Below, one piece after another: positions 1-10,685 of a stretch of 64,000 nucleotides of DNA. The translations under genes and the position numbers were made by a program. The stretch is from the NCBI GenBank assembly GCA_033439795.1, contig JAUTDP010000011.1:1674001-1738000 (forward strand), in the 5' to 3' direction. The DNA is from Sordaria brevicollis. Taxonomy: Eukaryota > Ascomycota > Sordariomycetes > Sordariales > Sordariaceae. Numbering within the stretch: position 1 is the first letter of the stretch; every line of letters starts with the position of its first letter. The notes beneath the pieces were generated by a model. It saw nothing but the letters and a program-made list of their open reading frames with translations. It ran no database searches and was not told where the DNA came from.

Positions 1-1587
1 AATATTTTATTATTATTAGCGAATAAACGGTTTTATTTATTAAATTGATAAGTATATTAACGTATAATATTAATTACGAATTAATATTAATCGAATTAAT
101 TATTATTAATAGGAACGGGACCGGTAGGACGAATAGCCGGCGAATTAATTTTTATTAGGGAATTACTACAGGAAGGTATACGAATATTACTATTATTTTA
201 GGGAATTTTACTATTATTATTACGAGGTAAATTATTATTACTATTATAGGGTAAATTACTACTATTATTATAGGGGATATTACCCGAAAGAATATAACTA
301 TTAATTAAATTATTTTTATTAAAAAGGAGGAGTTCGCAATAGCCTTTTTGGAGGTAATTATTAATTAATTACTTTCTATAGCGAGTAAATTATTTTAAAG
401 TATTAATAAAACCGTTATTAGTAAGGCGAAGGCGAATTACGCTAGTGAATTCTTTAACGACGATACGGAAACGGATAAAATAGTCGCGGAATTCGTTATT
501 AATTAGGTTTTTAATAACGATTTTCTCTTAGAAAATATTATAGAAGGTATAAAAATTATAAAATATATCGATTATATAATACAAAACCGTTAAAATATAT
601 TAAATAACTTAATTGAATTTATTTAAAAACGAATTAGAATAAAAGACATTAATAATATAGAAAATAATAATTTATTCGAATAATTAAGGATATAATAAAT
701 CGATTTAACGATAGCCTTTATATAAATATTATAATTCGGGACGGCTAGGAAGGCGAGAAGGACTTTAATTAATTAAAGGGTATAAGCGAAATACGAAGGA
801 ATACGGATACAATTTTAGAAAAATTAATATAAGGATAAAATATAGCGGAGGGAGGATTTACCTTTTTTTTAATATATAGAAGAATTTATTATTAATAAAG
901 CGTTTAATAATATATTCGAAATTAATTTTAGTATTAGTATTAACCGTATTAAATATAGGGGTTAACGAAAGAGGGCGAAAGGGAAATAAATTCTTACTTT
1001 TATTTTCGTTAAAAGTCTTTATTATTTTACGGAATATTTTAGCGCGTTTTTAACGGGGAATAACTATTTTAAATCGATTATTATTATTATTAAAGGAAGG
1101 AAAAGTTTAAAAAGGCTTGGAAGATAGGGGGTTTTTATATTTAAAGGAGGGAGGTTTTTACGCTAATATAAATTATAGTAGAAACGTAATTATTATAAGG
1201 GGAGGAAGAGGATAAAAAGAATAAAGGAAAATTTAACGATTAGGAGGTTTAATAACGGTTAGAAAGGTAAATGGGCGGGGGAGTGGAAAATGGAAGGCGG
1301 TAATAAATAAAGGGACGGGACGGCGGATTAAAAAGGTAGAACGGTTTAATATTTTTATATAACGGTAAATAGAAGGGATAAGGCGGATATTAATTGCGTT
1401 AACGGTGGGTGTGTATTACGATTATAAAACGCCGAAGAAATAGCGCGGATAAGTCTACGTTAGGAATTATAATTAGGGTTTTTATCCGGGGCGTTTAACG
1501 TTTATAGTTTTATCCTACGGAGAATTGGAAATAGACCCTATACTATATTAGCGCTATAAATTTAACTAGGGAATAAGAATCTTACTT
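1..1587 (+). mobile_element. LINE copy L0, 3' part (runs in from the left edge)
   Basis: This is the 3' 1.6 kb of the Tad1-like LINE in + orientation, starting outside the window. It aligns by eye with the ends of the + copies at 33250-34828 and 45010-46601, and with the reverse complement of 21015-22600. It carries the Asn/Ile-rich low-complexity stretch (about 170-300), the conserved 3' hairpin (about 1442-1460) and the terminal GGGAATAAGAATCTTACTT tail. Stops occur in every frame, as expected after RIP. No reading frame in this 3' region can be chosen with confidence. Confidence 0.85.
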
Positions 1588-2322
1588 AACCTATTCGTAG
1601 GACTTTTAATATATAATAACCTTAACGTAGCGTACGTTACGAAGATTTCGGAAAAAATGTAAAAGGATAACGAAATTATAAAGAAATTTATTGTTAAAGC
1701 GAATAAATTTTTGGATTATAACGTTATTTCGCTCGAAAATTGTAATTAAATTCGTAAATTATTTAACGAATATACGAAAATCTTCGTAAAGAAAAATAAA
1801 GTAACGCGCCCCGAAGCTAATAAAATTAATAACGATTAGATTATTATTAAAAAGGATTTCGACGACTTAAAAAAAAATAATTTTATAAAAATTATAAAAG
1901 AACGCTAAAAAGGCGCCGAAAATATAGGTTAGAATTATAAAGGACGCTTTTCCTAAAACCGGGTCTATTTTCTAATATATTATAATTATTACCCCCCCCC
2001 CCCCCCAAAAAAAATATTCTCTATTAATTACGATTATACCCTCCTTATTCGAAGTATTATAATCGATATTTAATATTTAAAATAAATAAATAAAGAAATT
2101 AAAATTCAAATCGAAAAAATACTTCGCGACCTAAAGACTAATACCCTTAATATCGTATAAACCGCTATAAAACTATTTATAACCAGAAATTATAAAATTA
2201 TATTTAATAACGCTATATATAAATAATATTAATAATATTAAATTTAGGTTAAAAAGGTTTTTAATAAAAAAGCGTTTATATTTTTAAATATTATTATATT
2301 AATCGCTAAAGGGTTCCCCTAA
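1588..2322 (+). mobile_element. LINE copy L0b, 5'-truncated, ORF1 segment 1 of 3
   Basis: This + strand LINE begins directly behind the tail of L0, inside ORF1, at the stretch that reads NPLVGF in other copies. The ORF1 sequence runs through a 15-C homopolymer (1992-2006) and stops at 2322, where element B is inserted. L0b resumes at 35896. The 5-bp target duplication CCTAA is at 2318-2322 and 35896-35900. The L0/L0b junction is head-to-tail, as at 27973. Confidence 0.82.
1650..2322 (+). pseudogene. LINE ORF1 remnant (L0b), interrupted by element B
   Basis: Conceptual reading gives the charged Lys/Glu-rich middle of ORF1 (EKM, DNEIIKKFI, KANKF, FNEYTKIF) followed by the poly-Pro/poly-C tract and the start of the gag-like part. 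The 15-C tract is longer than the 10-C version in copies L1 and L-A and puts the downstream part out of frame. The part beyond the B insertion continues at 35901. It is a dead copy with many TAA/TAG codons. Confidence 0.65.
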
Positions 2323-2604
2323 TATCACAGGATTAGACCTATACTATACCCAACACACGCATTAACCACCCTTACAGGTGCCCAGCTCCCTAATAGCCAT
2401 TCACAACCATGGCATACATACTATAGCACGATATAGCCTAAATTTAGTTACTAATAATTACGTACAATATTACGTAGGCGTATACGGGCTAGGGTATAGG
2501 TTTACGCCTATATATCCAACCCTCTATATATATTTCCTATTTCCTCTCCTTCGTACTTTAATATATATCCTAACCTATATTTAACGTACATTTAGCCTAT
2601 AATA
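2323..2604 (+). repeat. 5' LTR of element B
   Basis: It starts TATCAC (TGTCAC before RIP) and ends GTAATA-like (GTGACA before RIP), the same terminal inverted repeat as element A. It pairs with 35614-35895, equal in length. About 2330-2420 keeps many CpA sites and so looks little mutated, whereas the 3' LTR is more mutated there but better kept at 35750-35895. A short open frame across it is not a gene. Confidence 0.88.
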
Positions 2605-3004
2605 ATTTAAAGTACTAAATTATTACGTTATATATATATATTAAGGAAGATTATAATTATTATATTTTAATTTTAAAATATTAAAGATTCGACTACTAAG
2701 CGACTATAGTAATTACGTACCGGTCCCGGACGTTAAATTAAATAAAATACTAAAACGAATATTACTATCGAATCGTTCGTACCCTTTCTCTTTACTTCAT
2801 ATTTATTAAGTACATTAATTTAAACGACTAATATTTTCTTTAAACTAATAACTTTCGGTTCCCCTTACTATAAATAACCTTATTATTATTATTACTATTA
2901 GTATTTTTATAATCGTATTCCCTAATAACCTTATTTATTTAAATTTAGTAAATACCTTATTTATTCTCAATTTTATCGTATTCCTTACTATTATTATTAT
3001 CGAT
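2605..3004 (+). other. Leader of element B after the 5' LTR
   Basis: No coding signal I trust. The primer-binding position lacks the TGG start usual for tRNA priming. Instead a short self-complementary stretch lies right at the LTR edge (AATTTA, six bases, TAAATT; 2604-2621). The rest is AT-rich with TTATTATTATTA runs. Confidence 0.55.
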
Positions 3005-3439
3005 TAAACTCTTAATTTTGTAATAAACCCCGCTTTCTAATTAATATTAATAATCTTTATTAAATTTATTTATTTTAATATCGTCGAAGTAAGTATTAAA
3101 GTATACGATTTCGAAATCGAATTCTAATAAATTAAGTCCAATCTCCAAAATTTAGAAAACGTTTGCACTACGCTTTAAATTAAGTACGATCTTCAATTTT
3201 AAAACGTTATAGCCGACCGTTAATACGTTATTTCCGACTTCGAAATTAAATTATCCAATTTTAAGAATAATTTCCACTAAACTTTAAAATACTAAATTAA
3301 AAAATATTAAAAAACAATTACTAATTTTCGTTAATATATTACCCAATTTTAATTAATTTAAGAAGATTTATTCGATATAATTATTAATAATAAAATAATT
3401 ACCCCCGTTCCTTCCGCCGGTAACTTTACTAATAATAGC
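3005..3439 (+). pseudogene. Element B gag, N-terminal part (split by A1)
   Basis: The reading is rich in heptad-like Leu/Ile/Gln/Lys, suggesting a coiled-coil N-terminus of a Ty3/gypsy Gag (stretches such as NLENVCTTLQIKYDL and FEIKLSNFKNNF). It ends in PVPSAGNFTNNS, where A1 is inserted, and continues at 10686. Stops fall where Gln is plausible. The true start codon was not found: ATG is probably mutated to ATA, and the start is somewhere between 2870 and 3050. Confidence 0.55.
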
Positions 3440-3454
3440 TGTCACGGCGCTGGC

Positions 3455-3471
3455 GGACAGGGTCCCTGTCC
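3455..3471. repeat. Perfect hairpin in the A1 LTR
   Basis: GGACAGGGTCCCTGTCC, an 8-bp inverted repeat around a single T. The 3' LTR keeps it except for one change that fits RIP. In the A2 LTR this block is replaced by an unrelated sequence of similar length, so it marks an LTR subfamily. Confidence 0.85.
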
Positions 3472-3559
3472 GGCGGACCGGTTGTCGCTCGGGCGGTCAC
3501 CTGACAAAGGTTGACCGCACCAGCGCACGTGACTGCGTGCCGCCTTCGTGGGTCGCCCG

Positions 3560-3580
3560 CGCCCAGGCATAAAACCCTGG
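3560..3580 (+). promoter_or_regulatory. Putative TATA box of the A1 LTR
   Basis: GCATAAAACCCTGGCGCGGG lies ahead of a CT-rich run with start-site-like character. The block is kept in the 3' LTR and in the A2 LTR (about 17186-17205). The promoter role is inferred from position only. Confidence 0.4.
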
Positions 3581-3792
3581 CGCGGGGCGCATCCTTTACT
3601 CGTTTCTTCTTTTCTTCTTCATTTTATGATTCTACAATAAACTTAGATTCAACGTATTAAATTTATTTCTCGTAACTACGTCGCTCGTAACAATTACAAG
3701 ATTATTCTTAATATATTAGGGAGGTATCTAAATATCTTAAACTTATTTACCGATTAAAGTAATTATAATATATACCCTCGCAATTAATTACA

Positions 3793-6204
3793 ATAGCGCA
3801 TACCCCCGACGAAAAAGCTGCCGCGGCTAAAACCGTTAAATTATCTGCTACCGAGAGCGTTCAAATAAACGAGGTTTAAAAGAAGAATATATCCGACAAA
3901 CTCGCGGTCGAGTAAGTTAAGTTCGATATTACGGATATACCTATTACTTTTAATATAATTATCCAATAAAATGATACTTTTAGGCGTCGTTCGCTTAGCA
4001 ATATTATAATCGGCACCCTTAAAGAGAAATAGGATACCCAATTACATAATATTAATAAATTTAATTTAAAGGATTATAATATTCCGGAAGATATAAATAA
4101 AGTTATTACATTTTTCAATTAGGAAGTCACTAGTAAATTCGCTGACGTTTATTATACGTTTAATACAGAGGATTTGCTCGGCTTTTTATATACGAAGATT
4201 AACGCAATTACGAAATATTAGGCCCAATATAATAAAAGTTATTTAGCCTTCGCCTTTAAAACCCTAATAGCTATAGGCTAAGACTATTGGGAATAGAATA
4301 ATAGTAATATCCTATTAATGGACTTCAATACTTTTAAATTTATTATCGAGGATTTAGAGGGCGTATATACTATTTTCGAAGAAATTAAACTACGGGCTAT
4401 CTTAATTAAGGCTATCCTTTCCTAATAATAAGGATATTAAATTATCATTATCAATTTGAATATTAATTTAAGATAAATATACAAATACGCTACCAACCTA
4501 TTAAAGTACTAGAAGGGCGCCGAAATAAATAACGAACGTTTCCGTAAGGACCTACGCAAGGAATAAAGTAAGAATGTATTTTTAACGCGTTAATTATTAG
4601 AGGCCTGCGGAAGTAAGGATCCCGACCTCGAACCGGACGATTACGAGACTTTGCGTTATAAAAACGCCGCGTTACGCGAAAAGAACCGTAAATTCTAAGC
4701 CCAATTTACCGCGCTACGCTAAATTACCGGTTATTCCGATAAGGGAGCCTAAAATAATACCCCGTTTAACGACGGTTAAAACGACGACCTATCCGACGAT
4801 AGAGAAGCTTAGAATAATATTCCGTCTAACGACGGCTATACCGATAGATGGGGTACCCTTTACAAATAAAAAGATAGCTCCTCGATTAAAGGCTGCCCGT
4901 TTTGCCCCCGCTTTTTTATTAAATAGAATAAGACCCGTCGCGATTTAATTAAAAAGGAAAAAGAATTTATTAAAGTTAATAATAACCTAATGGCTATAAA
5001 GGTTTAAGCCGAGGAATTAGGAGGAGTAATAGTTACCTAAAATAGTAACGTCGCCGATTTATATACCGTAATCGCTATTTTAATTAAGGAAAATATCAAT
5101 TTCTATAAAGAAAATACTAATCTTCGTAAAAAGAAGGTCGCCTTCCTAACCCCCGAGAACCTCGAACGCTATAATTGCGCCGACTGCGATAAGGATAGCG
5201 ATAATAAAAGGCGTTATAAGGAAATATTTGCTACCGACTTCTTTACCGCTAATTAGGGACGTTTATTAATTAAAGAGAAGGATCCGCCCTATTTTTATAA
5301 CAAAAAAGATAAAAATATTATTACTTTTAACATTTAGTACCGTTATATCCTTAATAAGTTTAAATTAAATACCGACTACTTTTCCGATAATGAGGCTAAA
5401 AAGATATATATCGAGAATTATACCGTTAGTAAAGCTATTTAGGATTTTGAACCCTACTTCGCCGACGGTTTTTATAATATTAAAATTTCTAATAAATTGC
5501 TCGCCTACTTGCGCGCTGAATACTATAATTACGATCGAAAGGAAAAGGCTATTTACGAGTTTAACGATTTGAAATTCGAAATGAACGGGGATTTCTAAAA
5601 ATTCCGTAATAAATTTATACGTTTGGTAGGAGAATGCGGTCGTCCTCTTAACTTATAAAAATAGGAATTCAATTGGAAATTCCCGGGCCCTATTTAAAAC
5701 GCCCTCCTTTAGGGATACAGATAGGAGGATATTATTTTCAATTAATATGCCTTGATGGCTAAGAAAGCGGTCGAAATTAATTAATGTATTTTCTATAATA
5801 ATAAGGCTAAGAAAGATAATAGGGATAAGGATAAGAATACCTCCTCTTCTACGAATTTATTTAGTAAAGTTAGGGGTTCTAATAATTCTAATAAGAATTC
5901 TAGTAATATTATTAGTAGTAATATTAATACCGGTAGCGGTAATTGAGGTGGTTCCCGTCGCGCCCCCGATATAATTCGTAAAGAAGCTTGTAAGCTATTC
6001 GAGGAAAATAAGTGTTTCGTATATAAGGAAATTGGACATCGTTTCCGTGACTATTTTAACCGCTATAGTGGAAACCCTAACCGTATTAACGAGTTCGTCG
6101 ATTATTATAGCCGTAAAGATAAAGAGGACGATAAGCCGGCCGATAATAAGGCGGAAAATTAACTACCCTAAGAATATTAGACTCCCTCCTAGGGATTGAA
6201 TTAA
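3793..6204 (+). pseudogene. A1 gag (RIP-mutated)
   Basis: A single frame of about 800 codons read through TAA/TAG. The likely start is ATA at 3793 (ATG before RIP), since the following MAHTPDEK-like reading is shared with A2. In order: an N-terminal helical part, a central charged region with Leu-rich heptads (about residues 230-480), a capsid-like segment (NDLKFEMNGDF to RLVGECGRPLN, about residues 590-640), a Ser/Asn-rich linker, and a zinc knuckle near 6015-6055 reading CFVYKEIGHRFRDY, that is C-x2-C-x4-H-x4-C with two Cys turned to Tyr. The frame can run to TAA 6202-6204, overlapping the pol ATG as TAATG, although earlier stops (from 6160) could also be the real end. Confidence 0.8.
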
Positions 6205-9200
6205 TGAGTATTTATTCTAGAAAGAACTTAAAAGAAGTATTACCGGAGAGTATAAAGGTAAATAAAGGTTTTTTAAAGGATTATTTGGGTAGACCCGCGT
6301 TAGTTACGTTTTATATTATAGTAGGTAGTAATAGAAAAACTTTATTTACGAACGATACGCTTATTAATTTAGGAATAAACGGTAATATTTTTGTGAATAA
6401 AGATTTTACTAGTAATATAATTAAATAAGGAATAGAAAGATTATATAATTTTTATCCTTATATTATAGGAGGGTATATTGGGTAATATAGCGAAACGATC
6501 GATTAGTATTTGAAGGGAATTATTGAAGTATAAGGTTAGCGGTTCGATAAAGAGGTAATAATTATCGTTAATTCGGGGTACGACGTTATTTTGGGTAAAT
6601 ATTAACTAAAAAAATATAAGGTTTTAATCGATATCGCTAACGCTAACCTTATCTTCGATAAGGTAATTACGATATTATCAGCTTTTAATAAACGTATTTA
6701 GGAATTCGAAATATTCGTTAAGAATGCGACGCTATCGCCCTTAGTAAAATCCGGCCGACCGATCGAATTATTCGAGGAATTAAAGGAGCGACCGATCCGA
6801 CGCGGAGAAAATGAAGATTTAGTAAAAATAGAACGATAATTATTAAATTAACGCGCCCTAAGGATAGAGGAGGAAGACGCGATACCTACGCGACGAGAAT
6901 ATATTAAAATATTGGAAGTTAAACGAAAAAACGACCCCCTTTAAAGCGAAGACGCGCGGGGCTAATACCGATTAAAAAGAAATGGCGTAGGATAATATAA
7001 ATATTATAACGACCTTACGATAATCGGTACCAACGCCTTTTTTATATTCACTAAACGGGAATATATAAGGGTAATTAATCTTTACGAATTTAATTAATTT
7101 ATTAACGATTATAAAAAGTAGGCCTTCGCTAAAAATGAAATAGAATTACGCGAGCGAATTAAAAAAGAAGTTTTTAAATACGTTTACAAATATTTAAACG
7201 TATTTAATAAGAAGGAGTCCGATACTTTGCCGGATTATTATACTAATAATTATAAAATCGATTTAATAGATGGAATAAAGCCCGAAGACTTTAAGTATAA
7301 CTTATTATATAAAATATCAGTTAATAAATTAGAGGCCTATCGGAAATACGTAAATAAAGCGTTAGTTAAAGGTTTTATTGAGAGTAATTCTATACTTTAG
7401 GTTATACCTATCCTCTTCGTATTTAAGGCTAACGGTGGATTAAGGTTTTACGTAGACTATTAGAAATTCAACGCTATTATAAAGAAAGATAGGTACCCTT
7501 TTCCCCTAATTGATGAGATTATTACTAGGATTAACTAAGTAAAGATTTTCTCGAAGATCGATATTAAATAGGCCTTTTATCGAATCCGTATATACCCCGA
7601 CGATAAAGAATTTACAATATTCCGAATAAAATACGGTACGTATAAGTATAAGGTCCTACCTTTTAGATTAATTAATAGATTATTAACGTTTTAGCGGTAT
7701 ATTAATAAAATATTGATAGGATATTTCGATAATTTCTATAGCGCGTATATCAATAATATTTTCATTTTTTCGAATAATTTGGAGGAATATAAGATTTACG
7801 TTAAAAAGGTATTGGTTAGGTTGGAAGTAGCGGGATTATAAACGGATTTGGATAAATGCGAATTTTACGTCGAGAAGATTAAATTCTTAAGTTTTATTAT
7901 CGGGACCGATGGCGTATCCGTTAACCCTTAAAAGATTACGGTCGTAAAAGATTAGTAGATTTTAATAAGTATACGAAGAGTATAATCCTTCTTAGGGTTC
8001 TATAATTTCTACCGGCGCTTCGTTAAAGATTATAGCCGGATTATTAAATTATTAATAGTAATAACGAGAAAAAGAGAGGTTTTTAATTGGAATAAAGATT
8101 ATTAAATTGCCTTCGAAGAATTTAAAGGGCGATTGTTATTAATACCTATCCTAGTGTATTTTAAATATAAATGGCCGATACGGGTGGAGATGGACGTTTT
8201 AGATGGGGTGGTAGCCGGCGTACTATTATAATTAGTCGATAATAAATGGCGACCGGTTACTTTTTATTTAGAAACGATGTACGGCGTAGAGTATAATTAT
8301 TCTATTTATAATAAGGAGTTGATGGTTATTATTAGAGCTTTATAATATTGGAGAGCCGAATTTATTAGTCTATACGAGCCTTTTTTAGTCTTAATAGATA
8401 ACGAAGCCTTTAAGTAGTTTAATATTAAAAGACTCTTGAATTTACGATAAGCCGGGTAGGCCGAGTTCCTATCCTAATATTATTTTATTATTTTTTACCG
8501 GTTAAGAAAGGAAAACGGTATAGCGGATGTATTATTAAGGAAGGTAGAGGATTTAAAGAATTAAAAGGTAAAGTAGGAAGTATAAAGGACTTTTTAAATT
8601 TTTAAGAACTTTAATAATGGTTGGATAGTATAGCTTAATAATGTAATTAATAGTATTAATACGGTTTACACGTCGATTATATCTTTGGGTACGATTATTA
8701 TAGAAATTAACCCCGAAATTGTGGAGGGAGTTTAAGAAGAACGATTAGAAGGTTATTTATTTATAGATTGCCTTATTTTCGAGAATAAGATATACCCGGA
8801 TTTGGAAATCTATTGAAATATAGTTAGAAAGGGGGAGAACGGGTATCGATTTATTGCCGATAAGATTCTCACCCGTTTCGATAAATTTATTATATTACTT
8901 AGTACCTTAAAAGCCTAAGTTATTTACGAATTATACATAAAGATTATTACCGCTTATCTAGGCCGAAATAAAATAAAACGTTTAGTATTTATATAGTATT
9001 AGTAATTAGGAATAACCGGTAACGTCGATCGTTTCGTCGCTAACTACGTAATATATTATACTTCGAAGGTTCCCCGGGATAAGACCCCTAGTAAATTGGA
9101 GCCTATCTTAACGGCCTAGCGTATTTAATAGAGCCTAATTATAGACTTTAAAATTATATTTAAGGATAAACGAAGATTCGATAACGTATTTATAATAGTA

Positions 9201-10352
9201 GACCGATTAAATAAAATATTATAGACTATCCCCTATTTTATAATAATAATAGCCTGAGACGTAGCCCGTATATATTACGAAGGCCCTTACCGTATTTATA
9301 GATTACTAAGCGAGGTTATTTCGGATAGAGGCTCCCAATTTATATCGGACTTTATAAACGAATTAACTAAGATTTTGAATATTAAATGGAAATTGGCCTC
9401 CTCGGGATATAATTAAATTGCGGGGTAGGCCGAGATTATAAACGAATACTTCGATTAGCGTCTTCGTCCCTTCGTTAATTATTTCTAAGATAATTAGTTA
9501 AAGGCGATCCCGGTAATAAATGCAGTATAAATAGGAATGCCGTACGATAGTCTAAGTAGAATATAATTGTACGAAGTATTAAAAGGATTCTTAATACTTG
9601 GAATTTTAGATTAGAAAGCTCGAATTAACTTCAACGGCGTACGATTAACGATTAGAGAGAAATTTAGCCGGGAAGACGTATAAGGCTTAGTAGATCGGAT
9701 CCGAAAATACGTAGATAAGGTAAAAGAATTTATTACTAAGGTTTAGGAGCGGATAATTAAATAATTAAATAAATATCAACGCGTCCCGGATTTCGGACCC
9801 GGTAATAGAATATTTATTATTAAGCGGAGCGAATTTATAAACCGACTAAGCTATAAGCTCGACTTTCTTTTAACGAGCTAGTATTTTAAGATTAAGGAAA
9901 AGTATAACTATTCGTTCAAATTAAAGGTACTAGAAGGTTAGAGAAGAATGGATATCTTCTACGCCGATAAGTTTCGGAAATATCCTAATAATCCGTTACC
10001 CGGTTAGAAATTAGAAGAATCGGTAGGGGAGTATATAGGAAACGATATCGAATAAGAGGTGGAGGAAATCCTGGTTTCTCGAGTACACTTTAGTAAACTC
10101 CAATACCGAATAAATTAAAAGGGATGCGACCCGGACCCGAAGTTCTACAACGCTAGGAATTTTAAAAATTTACTTAAGCTATTGCGAGTTTACTACGAGG
10201 CGTACCTAGAGTACCCGGGCCCGCCGTTACGTTTAGAGGAATGGTTATAAAAGGCGGAGGCGGAGGAATTCGATGAAGACTACCCGGATAATAATATTCC
10301 TTTAAAAAAGGGTACGAAGAGGCTAAGGAGGATAGTGGGCGCTAAGAAATAA
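6204..10352 (+). pseudogene. A1 pol: protease, RT, RNase H, integrase, chromodomain
   Basis: One unbroken frame of 1,382 codons from ATG 6204 to TAA 10350. The only lesions are in-frame stops at Gln/Trp-type positions, plus missense changes. Protease: LINLGINGN near residue 55 (D-S-G changed) and IIVNSGYDVILG near 125. RT: from about residue 405, with the YxDD box read as YINN at 7746-7757. RNase H: VEMDVLDG near 662. Integrase: HHCC-like region near 930-965 with Tyr for Cys, then Asp981, Asp1041 and Glu1077, giving DD35E spacing. Chromodomain: about 1285-1335, ending PGPPLRLEEW. Length and domain order are those of a chromovirus. It cannot be translated as it stands. Confidence 0.92.
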
Positions 10353-10414
10353 GGGACCTACTTTGTATATAATAATAGTTCTAGTGTTTCGAAGATTCGG
10401 GGCGAATCTTTTTC

Positions 10415-10424
10415 GGAGGGGGGG
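10415..10424 (+). promoter_or_regulatory. Polypurine tract of A1
   Basis: GGAGGGGGGG lies three bases before the 3' LTR, the position for plus-strand DNA priming. Element B has GAAGGGGGA at the same place. Confidence 0.8.
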
Positions 10425-10427
10425 TAA

Positions 10428-10680
10428 TATTACGGCGTTAGCGGACAGGGTCCCTATCCGGCGGACCGGTTGTCGCTCGGGCGGTTACCTAATAAAGGTT
10501 GACCGTACCAACGTACGTGACTGCGTGCCGCCTTCGTGGGTCGCCCGCGCCCAAGTATAAAACCCTGGCGCGGGGCGCATCCTTTACTCGTTTCTTCTTT
10601 TCTTCTTCATTTTGTAATTCTACAATAGACCTAGATTCAACGTATTAAGCTTGTCTCTCGTGACCACGTCGCTCGTGACA
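10428..10680 (+). repeat. 3' LTR of A1
   Basis: 253 bp, like the 5' LTR. Most differences from it are C/T or G/A changes of the RIP type. It is better kept than the 5' LTR at its right end (GTGACA intact) and worse at its left end (TATTAC for TGTCAC). An open frame crossing the tract and LTR (10363-10560) is a chance ORF. Confidence 0.93.
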
Positions 10681-10685
10681 ATAGC

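Larger units (their letters stand above)
3440..3692 (+). repeat. 5' LTR of A1
   Basis: TGTCAC at the start; the end reads GTAACA (GTGACA in the 3' copy). The first ~150 bp is GC-rich and keeps most CpA sites, while the last ~90 bp shows RIP. A perfect 8-bp stem with a one-base spacer lies at 3455-3471. A TATA-like GCATAAAACCC at about 3567-3577 followed by a CT-rich tract (3600-3623) is the likely promoter and start zone. It pairs with 10428-10680. Confidence 0.93.
3440..10680 (+). mobile_element. Ty3/gypsy chromovirus A, copy A1, complete
   Basis: Complete 7,241-bp LTR retrotransposon: LTR 3440-3692, gag from about 3793, pol 6204-10352, polypurine tract 10415-10424, LTR 10428-10680. The target duplication ATAGC is exact at 3435-3439 and 10681-10685. 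It sits inside the gag region of element B. RIP is lighter here than in neighbouring elements: some CpA sites survive and the pol frame has no frameshift. This suggests a later arrival than B and fewer RIP cycles. Confidence 0.95.

Noticed and set aside
10363..10560. 65-codon frame over the A1 3' LTR edge
   Set aside because: It spans the polypurine tract and LTR promoter region; no relation to a gene.
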